Both the position numbers and the translations under genes were made by a program. From Bacteroidota bacterium (GTDB lineage: Bacteria > Bacteroidota > Bacteroidia > Chitinophagales > Chitinophagaceae): a stretch of 64,000 nt of DNA. How positions within the stretch are numbered: position 1 is the stretch's first letter; each line of letters starts with the position of its first letter. This document shows, piece by piece, positions 10,126-20,216 of this stretch. The stretch covers positions 124,001-188,000 of the forward strand of contig JADJZY010000006.1 in NCBI GenBank assembly GCA_016715505.1. Reading direction: 5' to 3'. The notes beneath the pieces are model-generated. The model saw only the letters and a program-made list of their open reading frames with translations. It was not told the origin of the DNA and ran no database searches.

Positions 10126-11109
10126 TTAAGAGCGGGGTATTTCAATGCCTTTAATGATTTCTTGAATGATATCATCCGTACTTGCACCGTCCATTTCTTT
10201 TTCGGCGGTAAGGGCCAATCTATGGCGCATCGCTGGTTTGGCCACTTCAATGACATCTTCCGGTGTTACAAAATCTCTGCCCCGAATGGCGGCCAAAGCT
10301 TTAGACGTATTTAAGATTGTCACAGAAGCTCTGGGTGATCCACCTAGAATTAAACCACCATGCGATCGGGTTTGATTGACAATTTGAGCGATATATTCCA
10401 GTAATTTGTTTTCGACAGAAACCTTAGAGACAACTTCCCGTAAATAATTCAGTTGTTCAGCTTTTAATATTGCTTGAATTTCCTGTATCATGTGATGCAG
10501 GTTTTGCCCCTGCTGATGCCGCTGTAAAATTTCTACCTCATCTTGTAATTGAGGGTAATGGATATTGAGTTTAAATGCGAATCGGTCGAGTTGTGCTTCA
10601 GGTAGTTGATAGGTGCCTTCATGCTCCACCGGATTTTGAGTGGCGATAACCATGAAGGGATTTTCTAAAATATAACTCACGCCATCTACTGTGATGGTTC
10701 TTTCTTCCATCACTTCAAACAAAGCCGCCTGGGTTTTAGCGGGAGCCCGGTTGATTTCATCAATCAACACAATATTGCTGAAAATGGGCCCTTTCTTAAA
10801 TTCAAAAGTGATTTTTTGCGGATTAAAAACATTGGTTCCCATCACATCGCTGGGCATCAGATCGGGCGTAAACTGAATTCGCGAAAAACCCACATCAATG
10901 GTCTTTGCCAGTAATTTTGCAGTCAATGTTTTGGCAACACCCGGCACACCTTCCAACAACAAATGGCCATTGGCTAAAAGGGCAACCAGCATCATTTCCA
11001 CTGTTTGATGTTGCCCAACAACTACACGTCCGATTTCTCGTTTGATATCCTGTACGGCAACATGAATTTGTTCAATGTCAATGCGATTTTCAAAGAGGGG
11101 TGTTTCCAT
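10126..11109 (-). CDS. MoxR-family AAA+ ATPase
   Basis: A 327-residue AAA+ ATPase of the MoxR type, regarded as a chaperone-like factor for membrane or metal-binding complexes. Walker A is GVPGVAKT, as is usual in MoxR; Walker B and sensor regions are seen at IVLIDEINRAPAKTQ and VIATQNPVE, and the lid domain carries GGSPRASV. I chose the ATG at 11107-11109 (METPLFENR); upstream in-frame codons lie inside the preceding gene. It overlaps the DUF4350 gene by 20 bases and closes the cluster. The DUF58 gene that commonly follows moxR is not present: lipA follows on the other strand. Confidence 0.93.
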   Translation of the reverse strand: METPLFENRIDIEQIHVAVQDIKREIGRVVVGQHQTVEMMLVALLANGHLLLEGVPGVAKTLTAKLLAKTIDVGFSRIQFTPDLMPSDVMGTNVFNPQKITFEFKKGPIFSNIVLIDEINRAPAKTQAALFEVMEERTITVDGVSYILENPFMVIATQNPVEHEGTYQLPEAQLDRFAFKLNIHYPQLQDEVEILQRHQQGQNLHHMIQEIQAILKAEQLNYLREVVSKVSVENKLLEYIAQIVNQTRSHGGLILGGSPRASVTILNTSKALAAIRGRDFVTPEDVIEVAKPAMRHRLALTAEKEMDGASTDDIIQEIIKGIEIPRS

Positions 11110-12306
11110 ATGTACTAAACTTTTGTATTTGATGGTATAAATGTTTGATATCCGTTTCGGCGATATCACTATTTTGGCGAATATAGATCAGATAGTCTAC
11201 AAATGATTTGGTTTCAACCCGCGAATGTCCGGTTTTGCGCGAAAGCATTTCCACAAATGCATCATCCGAGAGTTTGAATCGAATACCAAATTTCATACGC
11301 ATATTCTCAAGGTAAAACTGAATCATTTTATCGGAAAGATTTTTGTGATTGCCGGTGTTTAAATACAAGAGGCCGACTGTTTCTGCAAATTCCAAAGATG
11401 CATTGGCATTGCTTTCGCGAGGAGGGATAATGCGTTGTTTTCTTTTAGATTGGAAGAGGGTATAAACCAGCAGTAATCCAAGCAGAATGAAGAAGGCGTA
11501 TCGCAATGCCGGATATTTTAAGAGGGAAGTCCAGGTTTCTTTTTGGGTTGTTTCATTTTCTGATTTTGTAAAATAATTGAACCAGGAAACACTGTTGGGA
11601 TATTCGTTCAAATAGGAGAGGAGCAACTCATAATAAGCCCTGTTCTGATTTTGTAACATAAAATAGTTACTAAATACAATGGGTGAATGATGGATGAACC
11701 AAATACCTTGATTTTTTTCGTATGCTAAAAGATTCGGATGATTTTTTTGGCCAGAGTAACCTAAGACGGCAATGGATTCCATCAAGGTATCTTTGAACTG
11801 AAAAGTATGATTTGCAGGAATACCACTGAAACGAAAAGAATGTATTGAGTCGTTGAATTGAAGATAAAGCGGTTGATTGGGTATGGTGTCTTTTAAGCTA
11901 TAATTTTTAATGGTCTGTAGGGTATCCTTCACCCCAAAAAAATCAAGGATATTTTCGCTGTAATGTTCCGAAAGAATGACTACTCCATTGCCCGCCTCAA
12001 CAAATTTTTTCATTCGACTGAGTTCATCATCGTCCAGTTGAAAACTTTTTGCAACAGCAATGAGGATGTTTCCACCAGTGTTTATCGTAGATTTATTGAT
12101 GGCATCTACCTCAGCCATGATTTTTAAACCGGCTTTAATTTTTGCATTCGGAAATAACTCATCCAAGTGCTGATAGGCGATATGGTAACCATAAGGTTGT
12201 TTGGAATTCCGGGAATATTGTTCCGACCAATCTGTTGATTTTTTTCATTGCAAGCACTGAATAATAACAGCAGAAAGAAAAAAGAATATGTCAAGCGGTT
12301 CATCAT
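11090..12306 (-). CDS. DUF4350 membrane lipoprotein of the moxR cluster (frameshifted)
   Basis: The N-terminus has a lipoprotein-like signal (LLLLFSACNEK). A periplasmic DUF4350-type domain follows (YGYHIAYQHLDELFPN, then FVEAGNGVVILSEHY), then one membrane helix near ALRYAFFILLGLLLVYTLF and a C-terminal cytoplasmic tail. The frame is split between 12306-12124 and 12166-11090. Adding one A to the A-run at about 12240-12246 gives a continuous CNEKKSTDWSEQYSRNSK, the expected DUF4350 opening. The start overlaps the DUF4129 stop (ATGA). It is a known partner of moxR in Bacteroidota; its molecular function is unknown. Confidence 0.72.
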
Positions 12307-13169
12307 GCCAAGTCAGTTTCAAATTGTTTAAATTGGTCATGAATACTTTTAAATTCGCCATGATTCAAAGGATACGAACCATACCAGATGTAATCAAAGT
12401 ATCGCGTTAATGCGGAAAAGGGTTTCTCGGTAGGTTTGCCAATCAGTTCTTGTACATAAGCCCAATTGGATTTGTCTTCTTCATATACCACCTGATTTTT
12501 TCGATCCAGGAGATAAATGGTCTTGCGATAAAGTAGATTAACAGCCAACCGAAAATCCTGATTCTGTATGGCTTTGTTGATTTCTTCGTCGTAAGGAATG
12601 ATGGTTTTGGCGCTTGATTCAAGGATGTCTTCTTCAGTGGATTTTTTCGAAGATGATCGGAAATAATTAAAACTGCTATTTTCGAATATTCTGTACAGGA
12701 TAAAAAGAAGCAGGGAGATGACCAGAATATATAAGATAATTTTAAAGACCTGTCCACTTAAAAAATTAATGAATGCGGAGGGTTTATATTTTTTTTCAGG
12801 GAGGGCCTTTGGAGCTGGTTTTTCTTTTTCGTAGGCGTAAATAAAATTTTTATCTTCTTTGATTTTCTTCCATTTGTCATCTCCGATTTTTCGTTGCACG
12901 TAGCCATTGTCAGCATCCTCCTCTTCAAAGTCTTCTTCATACTCTTCTTCTGCATTGGCTTCTTCATTTGCTTCGATCAGATCTTCACTGCTTACATTGT
13001 CAACTGTTTTTTCATGCTGTTCTGAATTATTTTCAGTTTCCTCTTTTAATTGCATGAAAGCCGATGAGTCATAGCCTGATAACTTTTGTTGACGATAAGT
13101 TTGGGATTTACTTTCCAATGAAAAAAGCAAAACACAAAGCAGCCCGATACAAAATAAACGACTAATCAT
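12303..13169 (-). CDS. DUF4129 domain-containing membrane protein
   Basis: About 288 residues. A signal peptide or first membrane segment (LFCIGLLCVLLFSL) is followed by a strongly acidic, low-complexity stretch rich in Glu and Asp at residues about 50-90, a second membrane helix (IILYILVISLLLFILYRIF), and a C-terminal DUF4129 domain with LAVNLLYRKTIYLL and YFDYIWYGSYPL. DUF4129 proteins are found with moxR and DUF4350 genes, which matches this operon. I chose the ATG at 13167-13169 (MISRLFCIG); it overlaps the SpoIIM-like stop by eight bases. The acidic region may bind cations; that is inference. Confidence 0.78.
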   Translation of the reverse strand: MISRLFCIGLLCVLLFSLESKSQTYRQQKLSGYDSSAFMQLKEETENNSEQHEKTVDNVSSEDLIEANEEANAEEEYEEDFEEEDADNGYVQRKIGDDKWKKIKEDKNFIYAYEKEKPAPKALPEKKYKPSAFINFLSGQVFKIILYILVISLLLFILYRIFENSSFNYFRSSSKKSTEEDILESSAKTIIPYDEEINKAIQNQDFRLAVNLLYRKTIYLLDRKNQVVYEEDKSNWAYVQELIGKPTEKPFSALTRYFDYIWYGSYPLNHGEFKSIHDQFKQFETDLA

Positions 13170-14143
13170 GCTGTTCGGGATATATAACTTCACCCTTGAC
13201 AACCTGAATTCCGGATTTGCCAAGTAAGATGGGATAAACAATAAAATACCAGATAATTAAAAGTGCTGAACCAATCAGAATCAGCAGGCTGAGCCAAACA
13301 GGCATTTCCGTATGTCGGGTAATAAATCCTTCAAAGAATGCCGCAATGAGAAAGAATGGAATAAGACCAATGATGACTTTGACCGCATCTTTCGCTCCCA
13401 TTTTTAAAGAGTCCGTTCGGCTATATGTTCCGGGGAATAAAAATGCATTTCCAATAATCAATCCAGCTGTTCCTGCAATGACAATAGCGGATATTTCAAT
13501 GGTTCCATGAATCCATACGACCAAAATGGATTTCCAACCTAGTCCTTTGGCAAAAAACATGTGTTGAAAAGTACCCAACATCAAACCATTGCTAAAGAGG
13601 ATATATAAAGTGCCAACACATGCCACTATGCCCAGCGCAAAGGCCATGAGGGCCACCCGGATATTGTTGGCGGCAATATTGACAAACATGCCAAATTCAT
13701 TCCCGTTTTTATAAACACCAAAAGGATCTCCTTTTCGAATATTTTCTTCGGTCATTTCAACATATCCGTCTCCGAGTATTTGTCGCACAAATTGCCCATC
13801 AGACATCGAGGAGAGAACGCCTATGATAACAGCCGCTGTAAAAAACAAAAGTGAACAGATACGTTTTTAAGTATTTCCTGAACACCAGTGGTAATTCAAA
13901 TTTCCAGAAAATAAATAATCGTTCAAAGCGATGTTTTTTGTGCTGGTAAATTTTTTGAAATTGCTGGGCAGCCAGTCCGTTGATGAACTGGGTAGTTTTG
14001 CTTTGCTGGTAATGGGTTTTTGAATAACTTAAATCATCCACAAGATTTACAAACCTTTCGGCCTGCACATCCGGATCATCGCTGGGTTCCATGTATTCCT
14101 TCCACCGTTCAACGTTTTTATCAATGAATTTACCCTCACGCAT
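13162..14143 (-). CDS. SpoIIM/DUF95-family integral membrane protein (frameshifted)
   Basis: The protein starts MREGKFIDKNVERWKEY, has a helical cytoplasmic N-terminal part, and then several membrane helices (VALMAFALGIVACVGTLYIL; SAIVIAGTAGLIIGNAFLF; LSLLILIGSALLIIWYFIVY) with the family hallmark WIHGTIEISAIVI. This is the stage II sporulation protein M family, widespread in non-sporulating bacteria beside moxR and RDD genes. The two frames (14143-13799 and 13848-13162) join by removing one T from, or adding two to, the T-run at about 13839-13844. The divergent neighbour is an RDD-family protein. Confidence 0.8.
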
Positions 14144-14190
14144 TCTGATGTCTAAATTAGGTGCTTTTTTATGGTTTACAAAAATATCTC

Positions 14191-14198
14191 TACATTTA
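14191..14198 (+). promoter_or_regulatory. Probable -7 box of the RDD gene
   Basis: TACATTTA differs from TAnnTTTG only in the last base and sits four bases before the ATG at 14203, suggesting a leaderless transcript. Confidence 0.35.
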
Positions 14199-14202
14199 CT
14201 TC

Positions 14203-14981
14203 ATGTCTCTTTTACAAGTCAAGACACCATTTAATATTGAACTGCAGTTTGAAACAGCTCCATTTCATTTTCGCCTCTTTGCGTGGATGATTGATATTTT
14301 TTTATTGTTGTTATTTTTATGGGGAATGACCTCCATCCTGGATAAAACGATGGGCATTTCTCTTGCGGCTGATTTTGGTTTCGTCGAGTTGTTACTCACG
14401 ACTCCGTTTATCATTTATCACCTGATGTTTGAGGTCTTTAATAAAGGGCAGAGCATCGGTAAATTAGCCATGGGTATTCAGGTGATAGGTTTGAACGGAG
14501 AAATGGCCACGGTAAGTCAACTTCTGTTGCGTTGGTTGATCCGGTTTATCGACTTTGGCTTTATCTGGGGTTTTATTTTTCTGGCTGCCAGTAATACTTT
14601 TTTAGGCGTAGTGATGGTGTTAGGTGTATTGCTTCATTTATTTTGTTTGTGTCCACACCGTACAGCCAACGACTTGGGGATGTGGTTGCAGGTACCAGTG
14701 TAGTATTAAAACGACTGCCTTATAAACTCAGTGATACCATTTTTCAGGATGTACAATTTGATCAGTATGTGGTGAGTTTTCCGCAAGTGATGAAACTGAG
14801 CGACAAGGATATTAATATCGTCGACAATATTGTGAAACACCATACTAAATCCAATGTGGGAAGGTATGTGGAGAATGTGGCCAACAAAATAAAAACTGTT
14901 CTGCAAATAGAATCTGATATGCCGGATGATATGTTTCTTGAAACCTTATTGCGCGATTATAACTATCTCAGCAGAAAATAA
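14203..14981 (+). CDS. RDD-family membrane protein (frameshifted)
   Basis: RDD proteins are small membrane proteins of largely unknown function. Seen here are the early Arg-Asp-type motif FRLFAWMIDIFLLLLF, three to four membrane helices, and the conserved KGQSIGKLAMGIQV and LLRWLIRFIDF segments, all classic RDD features. The C-terminal half (from VSTPYSQRLGDVVAGT) is in another frame; adding one T to the TTTT run at 14641-14644 joins them. After the membrane region comes a soluble tail of about 90 residues. It is divergent from the SpoIIM/DUF4129/DUF4350/moxR operon and probably belongs to the same system. Confidence 0.82.
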
Positions 14982-15111
14982 TCAATCTGTTTATGCCACA
15001 AAAATGGGTGGTCTCCAGCTTGAAGGGAGATGATTTATTTAGGGACTGCTGAATAATGCTCAAAATCAGTGGTGATGGTCATTCAAGCGAAACTATACAA
15101 CTTACAGGACT

Positions 15112-16472
15112 CTATTTACCCCAACCTAACCAATCGTTGGCATTGGCATAAACCATGAGTAATAGTAAAAAAATCATACCCGCCATTTGAGCATATTCTA
15201 AAAATTTCTCATTGGGTTTGCGGCGCGTAATCATCTCATACAAAGTAAACATCACATGACCGCCATCCAGGGCTGGAATGGGTAATAAATTCATGAAAGC
15301 CAGAATGATTGATAACAAAGCCGTGATACTCCAAAATGATTCCCAATCCCAAACGGCAGGAAATGCATTAGCGATAGCTTTAAAACCACCCAGTCCTTTA
15401 TAGGCACCGGTTTTCGGGGAAAGTATTTTTTTAAACTGATCGATGTATTCGCCCAATTTTTCGCCGGTTCGTTTAAAGCCTGCCGGGAAACTTTCTGCAA
15501 AGCCATATTTTTTCGTGATTACCTGCATCAGTCCTAATCTTACCAGTGTATCCTCACTTAAAATAGGAAGTACCCCCAATCTTTTTTCATCCGTCAAAGA
15601 AGAAGTCAGCATCATGGTGTCCATGCCCCGTAAAATTTGCACTTGCACGGTTTTGTTTTTGCTGCGGGATACGATTGGTTTTATTTCATCAAAATAGCTC
15701 AAAGCTTGTCCGTCAATCGCCAGAATGAGGTCTCCCTGCAAAGCACCTGCTTTTTTAATCGGCGAAGGATCCGATAATTCCTGAATAGGTCCAATGATAG
15801 CCGGCGTGCGGGGCAGGAGCATGCCGCTGTTTCGCTTTTTATTTTCAATCAGTTTGCCAATCAGGTCTTCAGGAAATTTTAAATTGACCTCCGTGCCATT
15901 GCGTTCAACCACGGCCGATTTACCCATAAATATTTTCAGCGCAGCTTCTTCCAGATATTCGATTTTTTTACCATCCACCGATTTGATTCGATCTCCATTT
16001 TGAAATCCAACCTGCAGTAATAGGCTGTCCTGAAAGCTCACACCGTACTTAAGCGATGACATCGGGCAAACAACACCATGGAGTAAATTAAAATGGCCAC
16101 AATCACATTCATGATAATTCCACCCAGCATAATAATCAGTCGCTGCCAGGCCGGTTTACTACGAAATTCCCAGGCCTGGGGCTCCTGTTTCAGGGCCTCA
16201 GTATCCATGCTCTCGTCAATCATGCCTGAAATTTTTACATAGCCCCCCAACGGTAACCAGCCAATTCCATATTCGGTATCACCTACCTTTTTCTTAAACA
16301 AAGAAAACCAGGGATCAAAAAACAGATAAAATTTTTCCACCCGACAACCAAACCATCTAGCGGTAATATAATGACCAAATTCATGAAGAATAATCAAAAT
16401 ACTCAGTGAAAGTATGAACTGTGCAACCTTGATTCCTACCATGGCCCAGTCTATTGCAAGTATGTGCATCAT
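15112..16472 (-). CDS. rseP: RseP-type site-2 zinc metalloprotease (frameshifted)
   Basis: Inner-membrane protease that cuts transmembrane segments, for example of anti-sigma factors or signal peptides. The first helix carries the HEFGH zinc motif (residues about 31-35). Two PDZ-like regions follow (GFQNGDRIKSVDG; ALQGDLILAIDG). The C-terminal NLLPIPALDGGHV supplies the third zinc ligand in the LDG motif. The frames 16472-16038 and 16062-15112 overlap near 16060; one extra G in the GGG at about 16064-16066 would join them through FAPMSSLKYG. It lies 15 bases downstream of dxr on the same strand, the usual dxr-rseP pairing in this phylum. Confidence 0.92.
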
Positions 16473-16487
16473 TGGATATGCTTTGCT

Positions 16488-17639
16488 TTATTTGTATAAT
16501 GTAAGAGCCAGTTTGCGGGTTTCTGCATCACAGGCCACGTAATCGTCCATGCTGGGGTGTTCCAAAAAGGGAATCGTTTCCAAACATTTTTCGATGATAT
16601 CACTCATCTCCAGAAAGCCTATTTTATTTTTCAAAAAGGCTTCCACAACAATTTCATTGGCTGCATTCAGAACACATGGTGCGTTTCCGCCGCGGTACAT
16701 GGCCTCTTTTGCCAACGTAAGATTACGGAAAGTTTTAGTATCTGCCATTTCAAATGTGAGAGACGGAAAATTCTTGAGTTCATAGCGCTTATGGTTATTT
16801 GGAAGGTGTTCCGGAAAAGCCAGCGCGTATTGGATGGGCAATTTCATGTCCGGCAAACCCATTTGGGCTTTCACACTACCATCCTAAAAATAAACCAATG
16901 AATGAACAATCGATTGCGGATGAACAATCACTTCTATCTGTTCGTTTTTTAAGCCAAACAACCATTTGGCCTCAATCATTTCAAGCCCTTTATTCATGAG
17001 GCTGGCTGAGTCAATCGTGATTTTAGCCCCCATCGTCCAGTTCGGATGCTGTAAGGCATGGTCTTTTTTGACATTAATCAAAAAATTAGGCTTTTTACCT
17101 AAAAAAGGTCCCCCCGATGCAGTCAGGGTAATTTTTTCGATATGATCTGGATTTTCACCAACCAGACACTGAAACAATGCAGAGTGTTCACTATCCACAG
17201 GTATAATCCTGGCTTTATTCGCAATCACCGCTTGGGATACCAAATCACCGGCTACAACCAAAGTCTCTTTATTCGCGAGGGCAATGGTTTTTCCTTGTTG
17301 AATAGCGGCCCAGGTAGATGCCAGTCCTGCATAACCGACAATGGCTGCGAGCATAATATCATAATGGTCCATCGCTGCCACTTCCGTAAGCGCCTTCTCT
17401 CCCGAAAATACTTTAATGTCTAAACCCGACAAGGCTTCATTGACTTTTTGATAGTGTTTGTCGTCCACAATCACCACCATATTCGGTCGAAAATTTTTTG
17501 ATTGTTCTATCAATAAATCCGCATTGCTATGTGCAGTCAATACTTCAATGGTAAAAAGTTCAGGATAACTTTTAACCACTTCCAATGCCTGTTGACCGAT
17601 GGATCCGGTACTTCCAAATAGGGCGATTCTTTTTTGCAT
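16488..17639 (-). CDS. dxr: 1-deoxy-D-xylulose-5-phosphate reductoisomerase (internal in-frame stop)
   Basis: Second enzyme of the MEP isoprenoid pathway: NADPH-dependent conversion of DXP to MEP. The NADPH loop GSTGSIGQQALE is at the N-terminus, the metal and substrate site is PVDSEHSALFQ, and DSASLMNKGLEMIEA follows. The reading frame is interrupted by a TAG at 16884-16886 inside SLVYF(stop)DGSVKAQMGLPDM, where relatives have an acidic or Gln residue. Both halves are in the same frame, so this is a substitution, not an indel. The enzyme is normally essential, so a sequence error is the likeliest cause. The start is the ATG at 17637-17639 (MQKRIALFG). Confidence 0.93.
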
Positions 17640-17811
17640 GTTTTTGTAACTTGATCCCTTTGTCAAGGGATGTCATCCATGAATGCCGTATTTGAACGGG
17701 CATTTTTAAGGCCTACGAAGGTAATGTAAACCACTTCAACTTAGAAATAATTAACCATCCGTTAAACCTTTTTGTTAAGCCTTTGTCAGAAGGTCTCAAA
17801 ATTAAATAACA

Positions 17812-18639
17812 ATGAAAATGAATTTCAGAATCAGCCTCTTCATGCTCGCCCTTTTCAGTATGGCCATCATGGTTTCATGTAAAAGAAACAACAACAACGA
17901 CAAAGACCAGGACACTGAACTGGCCCGCGACAACGCACTCAGCGAATCTACCTATCAGGACGTACTGAATATGGCCGATGAAGCAGCCGACCTCAAAACA
18001 GGCGATGCACTCGGTCAGTACAAAACAGCCAGTAACTGCGCCACCATTACCCACGACACCACCACCAGCCCGCGAACAATCACCATCGATTTCGGTCCGA
18101 CCAATTGTTTATGTAACGATGGGCGTTATCGCCGAGGTCAGGTATTGGTTCAATACACAGGCAAATACCGCGACTCAGGTCATGTGCATAACATCTCTTT
18201 CAATAATTATTTCGTAAACGATCATCAGGTTTTGGGTACAAAATCAGTCACCAATATGGGCACCAATGGCAGCGGACAATCATATTTCAACGTCACAGTG
18301 AATGGACTCATCATTAAGGCCGTTACAGGCGACAGCGTTATTTGGACATCCAATCGCACCCGCACCTGGCTTCAGGGTGAATCTACCCAAACACGCTCTG
18401 ATGATGTTTATTCTGTAACAGGCAGTGGCAGCGGAAGTCGACCCAATGGCGTTTCCTATACCATGAATATTATTCAACCCCTCATGCGTGAAGTAGGTTG
18501 TAAATGGTTCACATCCGGCGTGGTAGAAATCCAACCGAGCAATAAACCCTTACGTACCCTCGATTATGGCTCAAGCGGTTGCGATAATGCAGCCACCGTG
18601 CTCATAAACGGCAATACATATAATATTACCCTGAATTAA
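17812..18639 (+). CDS. Lipoprotein of unknown family, tandem copy 1
   Basis: The 275-residue protein has a lipoprotein signal with lipobox MVSC near residue 23, followed by an Asn/Asp-rich linker. The body is beta-rich, with a conserved-looking core (NCATITHD, TIDFGPTNCLCNDGRYRRG, then SVTNMG and TWLQG) that recurs almost intact in the next gene. Cysteines in NC.C pairs and near the C-terminus (GCKWF; SGCDN) could form disulfides in the periplasm or on the surface. I do not recognise the family. Its codons end in C far more often than those of copy 2. It is followed directly by a structured repeat. Confidence 0.8.
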   Translation: MKMNFRISLFMLALFSMAIMVSCKRNNNNDKDQDTELARDNALSESTYQDVLNMADEAADLKTGDALGQYKTASNCATITHDTTTSPRTITIDFGPTNCLCNDGRYRRGQVLVQYTGKYRDSGHVHNISFNNYFVNDHQVLGTKSVTNMGTNGSGQSYFNVTVNGLIIKAVTGDSVIWTSNRTRTWLQGESTQTRSDDVYSVTGSGSGSRPNGVSYTMNIIQPLMREVGCKWFTSGVVEIQPSNKPLRTLDYGSSGCDNAATVLINGNTYNITLN

Positions 18640-18643
18640 ATCT

Positions 18644-18750
18644 GGGCGTTCCCCCGCTTTTTGGCGGGGTCGGGCTGTCTCGTTACAAGTCCGCTTCCGC
18701 TTAGGCGGAATGCGGGCTTTTCTCTGCCATCCCTAACGCGGGTGCCCTGC
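18644..18750 (+). repeat. Dispersed GC-rich intergenic repeat, copy A
   Basis: A GC-rich block in AT-rich surroundings. It contains a CCCCCGC/GCGGGG inverted repeat, then CGTTACAAGTCCGCT, a second palindrome (TCCGCTTAGGCGGA) and TGCGGGCTTT, and ends ATCCCTAACGC with TGCCCTGC after it. A diverged inverted copy lies at 30181-30270; the shared core is GTTRCAAGTCCGCT, a variable hairpin, TGCGGGCTTT, then ATCCCT. The palindromic parts suggest a structured RNA or a miniature mobile element. It may also act as a terminator for the upstream lipoprotein gene. Confidence 0.7.
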
Positions 18751-18906
18751 ACATTTCGATGTGGCCGACCTTAATGGCCTTCCGGGAGATATGGCTTTTG
18801 ACACATGGTTTGTATCAAAAATGCACTCCGAAAAGGAATTCCAAACAGGGAGTGTAAATAATTCGACCTTTTATATTACTTTTAGACGTTTAAAATAACT
18901 GCTTGC

Positions 18907-19730
18907 ATGATGGGATCAATCAGAAAAAATGTATTGTATTTCGGGGTATTCATGATTGGAATGCTATTTGTGAATAGCTGTGTGCGCGAAAGAGACACGA
19001 ATACCGATCAGGCCCTCGATGAAATTCTGGGAGAATTTGCCTTTTATGATGCTGTAAGTATTGCCGATGATGCGGCCACCAAAAAACCGGGGAACTGCTG
19101 AGTAATTACAAAACCTCCGGGTATTGCGCCACAATCACCCATGATGAAGTAAGCATGCCGCGAACCCTGGTGATTGATTTTGGTGCGGTAAATTGTATGT
19201 GTAATGATGGCCGCAACCGTCGTGGTAAAATCGTAGTTTCATATACCGGAAATAAATACAGCGATTCCAATAGTATTGCCCAATTCAGTTTTGATAAATA
19301 TTTCATCGATAATAATCAAATCATGGGTTCCACATCCGTAACCAATATGGGGCGCAATGTGAACGACAAGTATTATTTTGAAATCAAAACAGAAGGTAAA
19401 ATCTTGAGAGAGTTTATTTTGGATACGGTATACTGGAATGCAAACCGGGTGCGTACTTGGATACAAGGACAGGATACTCCTATCTGGACCGACGACTATT
19501 ACGAAATCAATGGAACCGGCAATGGGCGTAGCAATCAATTGGGATATTATTCCTGTAACATTGTTTCTCCATTGTTGAAAGGTTATGATTGTCGATTCTT
19601 TACCAAAGGCCGTGTTGAAATGCAACCTCAAGGCAAAACACTCCGCACCATTGATATGGGCGAGGGTAGTTGCGATTGGGAGTCGTGGGTTGAAATAGAT
19701 CGCAAACGTTATTATATCCGACAGTATTAA
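18907..19730 (+). CDS. Lipoprotein of unknown family, tandem copy 2 (frameshifted)
   Basis: This is a paralogue of the gene at 17812, with the same order of blocks: lipobox VNSC, DDAAT-KTGELLSNYKTSG, CATITHDE, VIDFGAVNCMCNDGRNRRG, SVTNMG, TWIQGQ and a final Cys-containing segment. The frame breaks after 19101; one extra A in the A-run at about 19081-19086 restores KKTGELLSNY, exactly where copy 1 has LKTGDALGQY, so the paralogue itself supports the correction. Function unknown; the signal places it in the envelope. It is followed by a clear terminator. Confidence 0.78.
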
Positions 19731-19751
19731 TTTAAAAAATATTTACTTGGA

Positions 19752-19780
19752 GCCGATAGATTTTCTGTCGGCTTTTTTCA
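19752..19780 (+). terminator. Intrinsic terminator after lipoprotein copy 2
   Basis: GCCGATAGA pairs with TCTGTCGGC (one G-T pair) around a TTT loop and is followed by six T. The remaining stretch up to 20193 shows no gene I can support. Confidence 0.85.
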
Positions 19781-20193
19781 TGCGGGAATTTGCAGTAACA
19801 AGGCACAAATCTGGTGTAAACAAAGCCTTTAATACCAATTGGAATTGGCAGAAAGACCATTTACTCTCCCGTCTCGTCTGCTCTGACGAAACGGGAGTTT
19901 ATACCTGCCACCACCGAAGAATTCTTTGTTTGCAAGGTGCCAGCATTACAAAGCGTATTTCGGGAATAGGAGAGTTGTCTTTAGCCAATTTTTATTGGTT
20001 TAACCCGTTCCGATGATGCCGATGTTCTTGAAGAATGAAATTTACAACAGTACAATTGGTATTCCATTGGTTTATCCTGATTTGATAGAGGTTTAGTCAA
20101 ATATATTTTGGCTATTACAGATATCACAACGGTATTCATGCAGCTTGACCGGAATCTTCGCGTCCCAAGGGTGAATTTTCAGGTCGGGGAGCC

Positions 20194-20201
20194 TATCTTT
20201 G
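20194..20201 (+). promoter_or_regulatory. -7 box of the dehydrogenase E1 gene
   Basis: TATCTTTG is a full TAnnTTTG match, 15 bases before the ATG at 20217. Confidence 0.55.
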
Positions 20202-20216
20202 TTGCCATTTTAAAGC

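Noticed and set aside
19747..20016. An 89-codon open frame between the lipoprotein and E1 genes
   Set aside because: It starts inside a terminator hairpin, has no recognisable protein features, and the gap composition looks non-coding.
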